DNA from: Flavobacterium sp. 90
GTDB lineage: Bacteria; Bacteroidota; Bacteroidia; Flavobacteriales; Flavobacteriaceae
NCBI RefSeq assembly: GCF_004339525.1
Contig: NZ_SMGE01000001.1
Span: forward strand, 1,178,001-1,242,000
Length of the DNA stretch: 64,000 bases
Direction of reading: 5' to 3'
Of this stretch, positions 1-8,242 are shown piece after piece. Under the pieces are notes generated by a model, which was not told the DNA's origin, made no database searches, and saw nothing but the letters and a program-made list of their open reading frames with translations. Numbering within the stretch: position 1 is the first letter of the stretch; every line of letters starts with the position of its first letter. Both the position numbers and the translations under genes were made by a program.

Positions 1-619
1 GATCGTGAGAAAGATTGGTAAAAATCCCTCCAACAAAATGCAACGCTTCTGTTCTCTTTTGATGAATTCCATGAGAACTCACTTCCATAAAACAATGTGT
101 GACACCCGCTTCAATCATTTCATTTAGATAATGATTTATTGTGATAGAATCTGGCGTTGTATGTGTTGCAGGATATTCCGTTTCATCAACCATAATTTTT
201 ACCGTTGATAATAAACCAACTTTAAATCCTGCTTTTTGAAACAACTGGAACAACAATGATGCAATCGTGGTTTTACCATTTGTTCCCGTAACACCAACTA
301 ATTTTAATTTTTCAGAAGGATTTCCAAAATAATTAGCCGCCAAAAAAGCCAATGCTGTATTGGTATCTTTTACTTGTATATAGGTAATTCCTTTTTCAAT
401 ATTCTCAGGCAAAGTATCGCAAATAATCGCAATAGCACCCAACTCGATCGCTTTCTGGATATAATCATGTCCATCAGAAAGTGATCCGCGAATTGCCACA
501 AAAACATCACTTGCTTCAATTTTTCTTGAATCAAAATCAATTTTATGTATATCAATTTCAGTCGAACCCGTTACAGATTCAATTGCTACTTTGTATAATA
601 TGTCTTTAAGTATTTTCAC
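1..619 (-). CDS. murE: MurE ligase, N-terminal part (runs off the left edge)
   Basis: UDP-N-acetylmuramoyl-L-alanyl-D-glutamate:meso-diaminopimelate ligase, a cytoplasmic Mur ligase that adds the third residue of the peptidoglycan stem peptide. Reading leftwards from a GTG start at 619-617, the frame is open to the window edge (about 206 codons) and begins V/M-K-I-L-K-D-I-L. An N-terminal Mur domain with DSRK is followed by the ATP-binding loop GTNGKTT (about residue 112) and then TTPDS and EVSSHG, all typical of MurE. The GTG overlaps the ftsI stop (GTGA), which implies translational coupling in the dcw operon. Choice of diaminopimelate over lysine is inferred from the lineage, because the substrate-specificity region lies outside the window. 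Confidence 0.93.
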   Translation of the reverse strand, partial: MKILKDILYKVAIESVTGSTEIDIHKIDFDSRKIEASDVFVAIRGSLSDGHDYIQKAIELGAIAIICDTLPENIEKGITYIQVKDTNTALAFLAANYFGNPSEKLKLVGVTGTNGKTTIASLLFQLFQKAGFKVGLLSTVKIMVDETEYPATHTTPDSITINHYLNEMIEAGVTHCFMEVSSHGIHQKRTEALHFVGGIFTNLSHD

Positions 620-2622
620 GATAATTCTAATACTATTGTTGCGTTTCTACTAATATTTTGTCCAGCTTGTAAAGACTGTTTTTTTACTTTCCCTACTCCA
701 TTTACTTTTACTTTCAAACCTAAATTTTCCAGTAAAGCAATTGCATCCATTCCCGGCATTCCTTTTAAATCAGGAATCTGATTTGATTTTTTATTTACGT
801 CGACAGTATATTGATTATAATTGTCTTCTTGCTTTGGAATCCTTGAGTCTAACTTTTTAATTTTATTTGTCGAAGGCGCATCTGTAAATATTTTTTGAGC
901 AATTCTCTTAAAAACCGGTCCTGCAACATCTGCTCCGTAATAATTATTTTTAGCTGTATTTGGTTTGTGAACTACCACAATACAAGAATATTTTGGATGA
1001 TCTGCCGGAAAATATCCTACGAAAGAAGACGCATAATACATTCCTTCTCTTCCTGCCTTGCTGTAATTTACCATAGCCGTCCCTGTTTTTCCTGCCATCG
1101 AAAAATCTTTCGAATACAACTTAGAACCTGTTCCTTTTTTTACTACATTCTGCAATACAGCTCTTACTTTATTAAGTGTTTCTTGCGAACATACTTTTGG
1201 ATTAATTACTTCAACATCAAATTTCTTAATGGTTTTGTTCCATTCTTTTATTTCCGATACAAATTGTGGCCTTACCATTACTCCATTATTAGCAACTGCA
1301 TTATAAAGAGCCAATGTTTGCATTGGTGTTACCGAAACATTATATCCAAAAGCCATCCACGGAAGCGTAGTTCCTGACCAATGTTTATCTCCAGGTTGTG
1401 GAATATATGGTCTTCCTTCTCCTTTAAAATGCAATCCTAATGTCTTATTCAATCCGTAGCTATTAATGTGATCTACAAATTTTGATGGATTGCTTTTATA
1501 ATTTTCATAAACTGCCTGAACCATTACCGTATTTGACGAAAGTTCGAATCCGCGTGCTAAAGAAACCTTGCCGTAACCTCCTTTATGTGAATCACGAACA
1601 GCACGTCCGTAATATCTTATTTCTCCGCCGTGGCTATCATAAACCGTACTTGTATCAGCAACTTTATCTTCTAAAATTGCCATTAAATCAACTAATTTAA
1701 AAGTTGATCCCGGTTCGTGAGATTCTGCAATAGCATAATTTGTGGTTTCAAAATACGATCCGTCTTCTGCTCTTCCTAAATTAGAAATCGCTTTTACATG
1801 TCCCGTTTCTGTCTCCATAACCACCACACAACCGTGATCTGCTTGATAATCTTCTAATTGTTTCAACAAAGCGTGGTGCGCAATATCCTGAATAAAAACA
1901 TCTATCGTAGAAATCACATCATAACCATCAATTGGATCAACCTCATTTACATCACGAATAGGTTTCCACTGCCCTTTTGCTATTTTTTGCTTTAGAATTT
2001 TCCCATCTTTTCCGTTCAGGTAATTTTTAAAAGCCCACTCAATTCCTTTTCCAACTTCCATTCCTGTTGCCGGATCGATTTTGTCATACCCAATCGTTCT
2101 TTCCGCAATTTTACCTATAGGATGTTTTCTAACAGTTTCTTGTTCAATTATAATTCCACCTTTAAAAGCCCCCAATTTGAACAACGGAAATCCTTTAATC
2201 TTCACATATTCTGTATAACTCAACTTGCGAGCAATCAAATAATACCGATTTTTATTGGCTCTGGCTTTTCTTAATTCCTGTTCGTAATAACCTGCCGGTC
2301 TATCCAAAACTTTAGACAATGAATCTGATAATGCTTTTACATATTTTTCGAAAGTTTCCGTTTTTGGCGCTTTGGCATCAAATCTAATTTCATAATTAGG
2401 AATCGATGTTGCCAATAAACTTCCATCAGCAGAATAGATATTTCCTTTGTTTGCCGGAATCACAAAATTTCTAACCGTACGTTGTTTCGCCAGTTTTCTG
2501 TAATAATCTCCTTCAACCCATTGAATATTGGTTAATTTAACGACAATAGCAATTGCCATCACAAAGATGAAAACTGCTACGAGGTAAATTCTGTAGGATA
2601 TATGTTTATCGTCTACTGCCAT
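616..2622 (-). CDS. ftsI: Penicillin-binding protein FtsI/PBP3 with C-terminal PASTA domain
   Basis: Septal peptidoglycan transpeptidase of the divisome. A short cytoplasmic N-terminus is followed by one membrane anchor (about residues 11-30), a PBP dimerisation domain (about 55-210) and the transpeptidase domain. The catalytic motifs are STFK (S306-K309), SSN (362-364) and KTGT (512-515). A single PASTA domain fills about residues 615-668 (PDLKGM...ALLENLGL). E. coli FtsI lacks PASTA; a PASTA-bearing division PBP is usual in Bacteroidota and Firmicutes. It lies third in mraZ-rsmH-ftsL-ftsI-murE, overlapping ftsL by 10 nt and murE by 4 nt, so the cluster is co-translated. 668 aa is normal for this lineage. 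Confidence 0.95.
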   Translation of the reverse strand: MAVDDKHISYRIYLVAVFIFVMAIAIVVKLTNIQWVEGDYYRKLAKQRTVRNFVIPANKGNIYSADGSLLATSIPNYEIRFDAKAPKTETFEKYVKALSDSLSKVLDRPAGYYEQELRKARANKNRYYLIARKLSYTEYVKIKGFPLFKLGAFKGGIIIEQETVRKHPIGKIAERTIGYDKIDPATGMEVGKGIEWAFKNYLNGKDGKILKQKIAKGQWKPIRDVNEVDPIDGYDVISTIDVFIQDIAHHALLKQLEDYQADHGCVVVMETETGHVKAISNLGRAEDGSYFETTNYAIAESHEPGSTFKLVDLMAILEDKVADTSTVYDSHGGEIRYYGRAVRDSHKGGYGKVSLARGFELSSNTVMVQAVYENYKSNPSKFVDHINSYGLNKTLGLHFKGEGRPYIPQPGDKHWSGTTLPWMAFGYNVSVTPMQTLALYNAVANNGVMVRPQFVSEIKEWNKTIKKFDVEVINPKVCSQETLNKVRAVLQNVVKKGTGSKLYSKDFSMAGKTGTAMVNYSKAGREGMYYASSFVGYFPADHPKYSCIVVVHKPNTAKNNYYGADVAGPVFKRIAQKIFTDAPSTNKIKKLDSRIPKQEDNYNQYTVDVNKKSNQIPDLKGMPGMDAIALLENLGLKVKVNGVGKVKKQSLQAGQNISRNATIVLELS

Positions 2623-2960
2623 ATTCTTTTAAAGAAACTTTTTTCTTCTTCTTTTTTAACTTCTATTTTAACCGGAGGAACCGTTGATGGAAAAATCTGC
2701 TTTTCAAGCATTTTATCCGATATAGTCGACTCCATTTTTAACTTCATCAATTCTGAACGGCGATCTACAAATTCTGATCGCAATTCTTTTACTTCATTAT
2801 TAAGCTTTGCAATTTCAAAGACTTTTTGCTCGTATCGTTGCGTATTTGCAATCATCAGTATAGCAAGCAGAATGATAAAAACAATGAACCTCCAGTTTTT
2901 TACTGCATCATCGTTAATCAGAAATCTTGCTTTTAATATGCCAAATACTCCACCTTTCAT
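2613..2960 (-). CDS. ftsL: FtsL-like cell division protein
   Basis: Small bitopic divisome protein (115 aa). A cytoplasmic tail of about 22 residues precedes one membrane helix (about 25-40, FIVFIILLAILMI), then a periplasmic coiled coil (about 42-85, heptad-like IAKLNNEVKELRSEF) and a charged tail. FtsL diverges strongly in sequence, so identity rests mainly on size, topology and position between rsmH and ftsI. The family is expected to form a coiled-coil complex with FtsB/DivIC and help activate the FtsWI synthase. It starts 16 nt after rsmH ends and overlaps ftsI by 10 nt. Confidence 0.88.
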   Translation of the reverse strand: MKGGVFGILKARFLINDDAVKNWRFIVFIILLAILMIANTQRYEQKVFEIAKLNNEVKELRSEFVDRRSELMKLKMESTISDKMLEKQIFPSTVPPVKIEVKKEEEKSFFKRIWQ

Positions 2961-2976
2961 TTTCTACCTATATATA

Positions 2977-3885
2977 TTATATCTTTTCAGCAATTCTCAA
3001 TTTTGCACTTCTTGCTCTATTGTTGATTTTAATCTCGACATCATCCGGAACAATCAACTTTCCTATCGTTTTATATGGAACAGAAAAATTTCCAAAAAAA
3101 TCACGTTCTGGTTCTCCTTCAAACATTCCGTTTTTAATAAATCTTTTTACCAACCTGTCTTCAAGAGAATGATAAGAGATTACTGAGAATCTTCCGCCTG
3201 GATTTAGAATTTCTAAAGATTGTTCTATAAACTCTTTCAAAACATCCATTTCCTGATTTACCTCAATTCGAATAGCTTGATAAATCTGAGCCAATACTTT
3301 ATTTCGAATTCTTTCCGGTAAAAATTTCGCCAGAACATCTTTCAATTCATCTGTAGTTTTAATTGGCCTGTGTTCTCTTGCCTCTACAATTGTTCTTGAT
3401 AAAAGTGGCGCATTCTTCAACTCCCCATAATCAAAAAAAACACGACGTAAATCCTGTTCTTCATATTCGTTAACTACACGATAAGCACTTAAATCATTTT
3501 TTTGACTCATCCGCATATCGAGTTCAGCATCAAATCTTGTTGAGAAACCTCTCTCAGGAACATCAAACTGATGTGATGAAACTCCTAAATCTGCCAAAAT
3601 TCCATCTACTCCTTTAACACCATGAAAACGCAAAAACCTTTTTATAAATCTAAAGTTCTCATTAATTAAGGTAAACCGTTCGTCCGGCAACGCATTTGCA
3701 AGAGCATCTTCATCCTGATCAAAAGCAAATAATTTACCGTTTGGCCCTAATCGTCTCAAAATTTCTTTTGAATGACCACCGCCACCAAACGTTACATCTA
3801 CATAAATACCATCTGGTTTAATATTTAAACCATCAACTGTAGGATGAAGCAAAACCGGATTATGATATTCCATTGTCGTCGTCAT
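2977..3885 (-). CDS. rsmH: 16S rRNA (cytosine1402-N4)-methyltransferase
   Basis: RsmH (MraW) N4-methylates C1402 in the decoding centre of 16S rRNA. The 302-residue protein has the family N-terminus YHNPVLL..TVDGL, the SAM-binding loop DVTFGGGGHS (about 30-39), GILADLGVSSHQFD (about 99-112), RGFSTRFDAELDMRMS, and the C-terminal SYHSLEDRLVKRF signature. The gene overlaps the end of mraZ by 26 nt, as is usual at the head of dcw clusters. Length and motifs are complete and I see nothing odd. Confidence 0.96.
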   Translation of the reverse strand: MTTTMEYHNPVLLHPTVDGLNIKPDGIYVDVTFGGGGHSKEILRRLGPNGKLFAFDQDEDALANALPDERFTLINENFRFIKRFLRFHGVKGVDGILADLGVSSHQFDVPERGFSTRFDAELDMRMSQKNDLSAYRVVNEYEEQDLRRVFFDYGELKNAPLLSRTIVEAREHRPIKTTDELKDVLAKFLPERIRNKVLAQIYQAIRIEVNQEMDVLKEFIEQSLEILNPGGRFSVISYHSLEDRLVKRFIKNGMFEGEPERDFFGNFSVPYKTIGKLIVPDDVEIKINNRARSAKLRIAEKI

Positions 3886-4333
3886 TAATATTTCCCATTA
3901 CTTCTTCGGCTAAATCTGCAAAATCCATATCTTCGCCACTTATTGATTTTTCATACAAATCCTTATCCCAAATCTCCACAATATTAACCGCAGATGAAAA
4001 AACGACATCTTTAGAAATACTTGAAAAAGCAACCAAATCCTTTGGAACCAATAATCTTCCTAACGCATCAATTTCTACCATTTTAACACCAGCAGTAAAT
4101 CTTCGAATGAAGTCATTGTTTTTTTTTACAAAACGATTCAGCTTGTTGATTTTTTGCATCATCAAGTCCCACTCGTCCATTGGATACAATTCTAAACACG
4201 GTTGGAAAACTGAGCGCTTCAAAACAAATCCGTTTTGAAGAGATGCAGTCAATTGCTTTTTCAAAGGTGCAGGCAACATAAGCCTTCCTTTAGCATCGAC
4301 TTTACACTCATATGTTCCGACAATTGTGTTCAA
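3860..4333 (-). CDS. mraZ: Transcriptional regulator / division protein MraZ (TTG start)
   Basis: First gene of the dcw cluster. MraZ is a DNA-binding double SpoVT/AbrB-fold protein that autoregulates its operon in E. coli. Both copies of the family DxxxR signature are visible: DAKGR (13-17) and DALGR (89-93). The first codon is TTG (4333-4331). The only nearby upstream ATG (about 4342) is in another frame and closes after four codons, so TTG is the credible start. 157 aa is normal. An array of GTGGTA boxes at one-helical-turn spacing sits 45-100 nt upstream and is probably its own operator. Confidence 0.94.
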   Translation of the reverse strand: MNTIVGTYECKVDAKGRLMLPAPLKKQLTASLQNGFVLKRSVFQPCLELYPMDEWDLMMQKINKLNRFVKKNNDFIRRFTAGVKMVEIDALGRLLVPKDLVAFSSISKDVVFSSAVNIVEIWDKDLYEKSISGEDMDFADLAEEVMGNINDDDNGIS

Positions 4334-4359
4334 GAAAAATTCATTAATATGTTATAGGA

Positions 4360-4435
4360 CAAAAATATAAAAAATATTACCACAATTTACCACTATATAC
4401 CACTTTGTTAATAAGTTTAACCACTTTCCTACCAC
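4360..4435 (-). promoter_or_regulatory. mraZ promoter with GTGGTA box array (candidate MraZ operator)
   Basis: On the transcribed (minus) strand GTGGTA occurs at 4383-4378, 4393-4388 and 4403-4398, exactly 10 bp apart, and again at 4435-4430, with a variant GTGGTT at 4424-4419. E. coli MraZ is known to bind direct TGGGN repeats with 10-bp periodicity upstream of mraZ, so this array is the expected operator in a different sequence version. A -7 match TATTTTTG lies at 4367-4360, just downstream of the boxes. The rest of 4334-4711 is AT-rich, with no gene visible and a rightward promoter near 4677. Confidence 0.7.
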
Positions 4436-4676
4436 CTCTCCTAATTACTAAACAATCAATACGTTAACTAATTATTAATCAATTCCTGACAACACTGATC
4501 AATCAAAAAAAATACGCACCTTTTTTCTTAAAAAAATAAGTATTATGCTAATTTCTTAACATTTGAAGATTCGTCAAAAAACACCCATAAAACCTGATTT
4601 TTAATCACTTAGAAATTCTACTGAAATTATCTAGTTAAAAAACGGTATCAAAAATTCATTTTTATTTATTAAACCC

Positions 4677-4684
4677 TATATTTG
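4677..4684 (+). promoter_or_regulatory. -7 element for the alpha/beta hydrolase gene
   Basis: TATATTTG matches the Bacteroidota sigma -7 consensus TAnnTTTG and lies 27 nt before the ATG. No clear TTG -33 element is seen at the usual spacing. Confidence 0.5.
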
Positions 4685-4711
4685 TCCAAATTGAAATTGG
4701 CATTAAATTAA

Positions 4712-5476
4712 ATGGACAAACACTACAAAAAAGAAGGCAAATACAGCTATTATGAAGCTGGAGAAGGAACTCCTATCGTGATTTTACATGGCTTAATGGG
4801 AGGCCTAAGTAACTTTGATGCTGTAGCAGAATATTTCCCATCGAAAGGATACAAAGTTGTTATCCCGGATTTGCCAATCTATACCCAAAGTATTTTAAAA
4901 ACAAACGTAAAAAGTTTTGCGAAATACGTTAAAGACTTTATCACTTTTAAAGGATTTGATCAGGTAATTTTATTAGGCAACTCCCTTGGAGGACACATTG
5001 CTCTTTATCACACCAAAATGTATCCTGAAAAAGTAGCCGGACTCGTAATTACCGGAAGTTCTGGACTTTACGAAAGCGCAATGGGTGATAGTTATCCAAA
5101 AAGAGGTGACTACGAATACATAAAAAAGAAGGCTGAAGATGTATTTTACGATCCTGCAATTGCAACTCCCGAGCTTATTGATGAAGTGTATGCAACGGTA
5201 AACGACCGCATAAAACTAATCAAAACTTTAACGATTGCCAAAAGTGCAATTCGCCATAATATGGCAAAAGATTTACCAAAAATGACAGTAGAAACCTGTA
5301 TCATTTGGGGTAAAAATGATGCCGTTACACCACCAAATGTTGCCGAAGAATTTGATAAATTATTGCCTAATTCAACTTTGTATTGGATAGACAAATGTGG
5401 ACACGCTGCTATGATGGAACACCCTCAGGAATTCAACACAATTCTTGAAGAATGGCTCACAAAAAAGAATTTATAG
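4712..5476 (+). CDS. Alpha/beta-hydrolase fold protein
   Basis: A 254-residue cytoplasmic hydrolase without a signal peptide. The oxyanion motif HGLMGG is at about 26-31, the nucleophile elbow GNSLGG gives S91, the acid is probably D203 (WGKNDAVTP) and the catalytic histidine is H231 (KCGHAAMMEHP). The triad is complete and in the order of the fold. Substrate cannot be read from sequence; relatives include esterases, lipases and C-C bond hydrolases. It is followed 42 nt later by engB in the same direction, so the two may be co-transcribed. Confidence 0.85.
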   Translation: MDKHYKKEGKYSYYEAGEGTPIVILHGLMGGLSNFDAVAEYFPSKGYKVVIPDLPIYTQSILKTNVKSFAKYVKDFITFKGFDQVILLGNSLGGHIALYHTKMYPEKVAGLVITGSSGLYESAMGDSYPKRGDYEYIKKKAEDVFYDPAIATPELIDEVYATVNDRIKLIKTLTIAKSAIRHNMAKDLPKMTVETCIIWGKNDAVTPPNVAEEFDKLLPNSTLYWIDKCGHAAMMEHPQEFNTILEEWLTKKNL

Positions 5477-5518
5477 CATCTAACTTTCGACTTTAAGGAG
5501 GTTTTAAAAACAAAAAAC

Positions 5519-6139
5519 ATGAAAATTAATACCGCCGAATTTATTATCAGTAATTCCGAAGTAGCAAAATGTCCACAGGATTTTTTGCCGGAATATGCTT
5601 TTATCGGACGATCTAACGTAGGTAAATCTTCGTTGATCAATATGCTTACCAATCATAAAAACTTAGCTAAAACTTCAGGAAGACCAGGGAAAACACAGCT
5701 AATTAATCACTTTAAGATTAATAACAACTGGTTTTTGGTCGATTTACCTGGTTATGGTTATGCTAAAGTATCAAAAAAAACAAAATCAGTCTTTCAGCAA
5801 TTTATAACTGATTATTTTGAAACAAGAGAACAACTTGTTTGTGCTTTTGTTTTGATTGATATTCGTCACGAAGCTCAAAATATAGACATTGAATTTATGT
5901 CATATATGGGAGAAAGCGAGATTCCGTTTTGTATCATTTTTACAAAAGCAGATAAAATCAGTAAAACTAAAGTTGACTCTCATATTGCAGCATACAAAAA
6001 ACAAATGTTTGCCAATAACTGGGAAGAAATGCCACACTATTTTGTGACATCCGCTACAGAGCAAATAGGAAAAGATGACGTTTTAAATTATATCGACGAA
6101 GTAAATCAGGAAGTTTTTAAAAACAGTAATAAGTTTTAA
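5519..6139 (+). CDS. engB: Ribosome biogenesis GTPase EngB/YsxC
   Basis: Small TRAFAC GTPase required for 50S ribosomal subunit assembly. G1 is GRSNVGKSS (30-38), the switch I region carries TSGRPGKTQ, G3 is DLPGYGYAK (75-83), G4 is TKAD (142-145) and the G5 region is TSATEQIG. At 206 aa it is the usual single-domain length. An AAGGAGG lies 17 nt before the ATG, too far to be a functional Shine-Dalgarno site. A repeat and a strong terminator follow the gene. Confidence 0.95.
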   Translation: MKINTAEFIISNSEVAKCPQDFLPEYAFIGRSNVGKSSLINMLTNHKNLAKTSGRPGKTQLINHFKINNNWFLVDLPGYGYAKVSKKTKSVFQQFITDYFETREQLVCAFVLIDIRHEAQNIDIEFMSYMGESEIPFCIIFTKADKISKTKVDSHIAAYKKQMFANNWEEMPHYFVTSATEQIGKDDVLNYIDEVNQEVFKNSNKF

Positions 6140-6161
6140 AAAACAAATCCTAATTCTTTTA

Positions 6162-6208
6162 TCCCGAAGCTTCGGGACCACAATTCCAATCCTTCGACTT
6201 CGCTCAGG
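6162..6208. repeat. Short intergenic palindromes (TCCCGAAGCTTCGGGA and CCTTCGACTTCGCTCAGG)
   Basis: A perfect 16-bp palindrome lies at 6162-6177. An 18-bp word at 6191-6208 resembles a dispersed motif I associate with Bacteroidota intergenic DNA. A close relative of the second word appears inside a gene near 15005-15021. Confidence 0.6.
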
Positions 6209-6230
6209 AAAACAAAAGTTTCAATATAAA

Positions 6231-6273
6231 AAATTCCAAATTCCAATACTTTTTAAATTGGAATTTGGAATTT
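6231..6273 (+). terminator. Terminator after engB
   Basis: A perfect 17-bp inverted repeat (6231-6247 / 6257-6273, core ATTCCAAATTCCAAT) with a 9-nt loop runs into T8. Confidence 0.85.
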
Positions 6274-6303
6274 TTTTTGCTTTTTTTATTGTGCGTTTTA
6301 AAC

Positions 6304-6311
6304 TACATTTG
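6304..6311 (+). promoter_or_regulatory. -7 element for the 6332 lipoprotein gene
   Basis: TACATTTG matches TAnnTTTG and lies 20 nt before the ATG, downstream of the engB terminator. Confidence 0.5.
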
Positions 6312-6331
6312 CGGCAACCAAAACCTAATTC

Positions 6332-6964
6332 ATGAAGAATATCAAACCAATCTTTTTCTTTTTTTTTATTTCTATTTTATTTTCATCGTGCTCAACAAAA
6401 ACTTACATGTTTACTTCCGGACCAAGATCTGGTGTTGATTTCACTTCAGGAAAATGGTTATTAAATGAGTTAGACAGCCCTAAAAACCAGAAAGATAAAC
6501 TGACAGCAGAATCTTTAGAATTTTTCAAAAAGAAATTAGCAGATCGAGTATCTTATATTCATGATGTTAACGGATTACTTGTCCCTAGAAAAATTAACTT
6601 TAACCCAAGTAAAACAAAATTAAAGGAACTGAAAGAAGGAACTGGTTTTGATTTTTTCATCAATATTTCTACCCAAAAAAACAAAAGTGATTTCTCTTCA
6701 ATCGAACTCTATCAATCTGATAACGAAACAGGAAGAAACGAAGCTTCTGTACTTGTCGAAATTTATGATTTAAACTTACAGGAAATCATTTACTCTCAAA
6801 ATGTAGTTGGAGTTGCCAGAAAAACCAAGAATGAATCCGTGTGGGAAACAGAAAAATCAAGCAAACTACTCGACAATGTACATTTTTATAAAAGCTCAAA
6901 TAAATTAATGACAGGAGCTTTAAAAAAGATACTAAAAGATCTGGACAAAAGATCTGTTAAATAG
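6332..6964 (+). CDS. Lipoprotein of unknown function
   Basis: A 210-residue protein with a short hydrophobic signal (NIKPIFFFFFISILFSSC) ending in a lipobox cysteine at about residue 20, so it is predicted to be a lipid-anchored envelope protein. The mature part is soluble, lysine-rich and mixed alpha/beta in appearance, with no motif I recognise. It has its own -7 element and is enclosed by terminators at 6231-6273 and 6968-7008, so it is probably monocistronic. No function is assigned. Confidence 0.75.
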   Translation: MKNIKPIFFFFFISILFSSCSTKTYMFTSGPRSGVDFTSGKWLLNELDSPKNQKDKLTAESLEFFKKKLADRVSYIHDVNGLLVPRKINFNPSKTKLKELKEGTGFDFFINISTQKNKSDFSSIELYQSDNETGRNEASVLVEIYDLNLQEIIYSQNVVGVARKTKNESVWETEKSSKLLDNVHFYKSSNKLMTGALKKILKDLDKRSVK

Positions 6965-6967
6965 AAA

Positions 6968-7008
6968 AATCCCAAACTTCAAGTTTTATACCACTGGAGT
7001 TTGGGATT
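6968..7008. terminator. Bidirectional terminator between convergent genes
   Basis: An 11-bp inverted repeat AATCCCAAACT / AGTTTGGGATT (6968-6978 / 6998-7008) lies between the 3' ends of the lipoprotein and the leftward membrane-protein gene. Confidence 0.75.
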
Positions 7009-7033
7009 TCTTATTTATCTATTATTTTATTCT

Positions 7034-7720
7034 TTACACCTTTCCGGGATCATCAAAAGTATCTGCCGGATCTGATTCTTTACTTACTTCTTTATGATTT
7101 AAATCTTTCCATTCTTTGTATATTAAAAATTGATACAGAATATAAAACAGAGAATTAAAAAACCACAAATCAAGCACAAATGGTTCGGTAAAAATCACCC
7201 AATCAGTATTACCACTTAAAAAAATACTCAAACTACTTGCGAGATAAATGATCAATCCATTGCAGAAAAACAAATAGTTATGTTTCGCCGTTTTGAAATT
7301 CCGAATCAAAAAGATTAACGCGTAAACAATTAACAACATTGAAGTTGTTCCAATTTCAAGCAAATTAAATCTCCAATAAAGATCCGGAGTTTTATAATAT
7401 TGAATCGCTAACAGAACCAAAACCGATATCAAAAACAAAAGTATCATTCGCTTCAAAACCACATCTGAAAACAAACTATAAAAGAATATACTTAACGCAA
7501 TAAATTGAAAAATAAAATAATAATGAGAAAGGAAGAAATTAGATCCCGGATAACAAAATCCAATAATATTACATAGCAGTTCCTGTACAAACAAAAAAAT
7601 CAAATAAATCATAATTATGATATACTGAACATCTTTGTTTTTTCGTGTTTTATAAAAACGAATACTGTTTACCAGTAAAAAAAACAATCCTATAAGGCTT
7701 ATAAAAAATGGAAATAGCAT
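7034..7720 (-). CDS. Integral membrane protein of unknown function
   Basis: A 228-residue, strongly hydrophobic protein. I count six or seven probable membrane helices, starting with LFPFFISLIGLFFLLVNSI and including IIIMIYLIFLFVQELLC and MILLFLISVLVLLAI. The hydrophilic C-terminus (KEVSKESDPADTFDDPGKV) is probably cytoplasmic. No family motif is recognised; it could be a sensor-type membrane domain without its output module. It is monocistronic between terminators. Confidence 0.7.
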   Translation of the reverse strand: MLFPFFISLIGLFFLLVNSIRFYKTRKNKDVQYIIIMIYLIFLFVQELLCNIIGFCYPGSNFFLSHYYFIFQFIALSIFFYSLFSDVVLKRMILLFLISVLVLLAIQYYKTPDLYWRFNLLEIGTTSMLLIVYALIFLIRNFKTAKHNYLFFCNGLIIYLASSLSIFLSGNTDWVIFTEPFVLDLWFFNSLFYILYQFLIYKEWKDLNHKEVSKESDPADTFDDPGKV

Positions 7721-7846
7721 AATTATTACTTTTTCAGATCATGAACTATCTCGACTGCAAATTATTTTTACTTAATAGAAGCAACTTAAATAATAATGCC
7801 TTCTAAAGTTAAGATTAAAATTCTAAAAAAGAAATAACTAACGAAA

Positions 7847-7887
7847 AAATCCCAAATCCCAATCTTTACAATTGGAATTTGGGATTT
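7847..7887. terminator. Terminator after gldC
   Basis: 17-bp arms (7847-7863 / 7871-7887) with one mismatch, sharing the AATCCCAAAT core with other terminators in this window, and T-rich on the leftward side. Confidence 0.8.
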
Positions 7888-7906
7888 CATTATTGGATTT
7901 TTCAAA

Positions 7907-8242
7907 TTACTTTGTCAACTCCAATTTTTCTGCAAAATAATCACAAAAATCTTTCATCGTATCTGACATCTTTTCATCGTCAGTCGCACGTTTAAAAGTA
8001 TCGGACATCGCAACTAAAGTTTGGTGAAAGAAAATCTTCATTTCATCAACCGGCATATCTTTTGTCCATAAATCTATACGCATAGTTTCTTTGGCTTTGC
8101 TGTCCCAAATAGACAACATTATTGCTTTTGCTTCTTCAGCCTGCACACCGCCATCTTGTGCGCTCCATGTTAATTTTTCCGGAACGCGGTTTCCGTCCAA
8201 TTCTATATTGAATCTAATTTCTGAGTTTATTGTATCTGACAT
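7907..8242 (-). CDS. gldC: Gliding motility protein GldC
   Basis: A 111-residue soluble protein recognised as GldC, one of the small proteins needed for wild-type gliding in Flavobacterium johnsoniae. It has no signal peptide and is rich in acidic residues. Identification rests on recognition of the sequence (start MSDTINSEIRFNIELDG) and on its place after gldB. Its ATG shares one base with the gldB stop (TAATG), so the pair is coupled. The biochemical role of GldC is not established. Confidence 0.92.
   Translation of the reverse strand: MSDTINSEIRFNIELDGNRVPEKLTWSAQDGGVQAEEAKAIMLSIWDSKAKETMRIDLWTKDMPVDEMKIFFHQTLVAMSDTFKRATDDEKMSDTMKDFCDYFAEKLELTK

Noticed and set aside
895..1377. Rightward open frame of 160 codons inside ftsI
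   Set aside because: It lies entirely on the opposite strand of a well-supported gene; its residues are antisense of the transpeptidase domain.
5495..5501. AAGGAGG upstream of engB as a Shine-Dalgarno site
   Set aside because: It is 17 nt from the ATG, too far for standard initiation, and such sites are rarely used in Bacteroidota.
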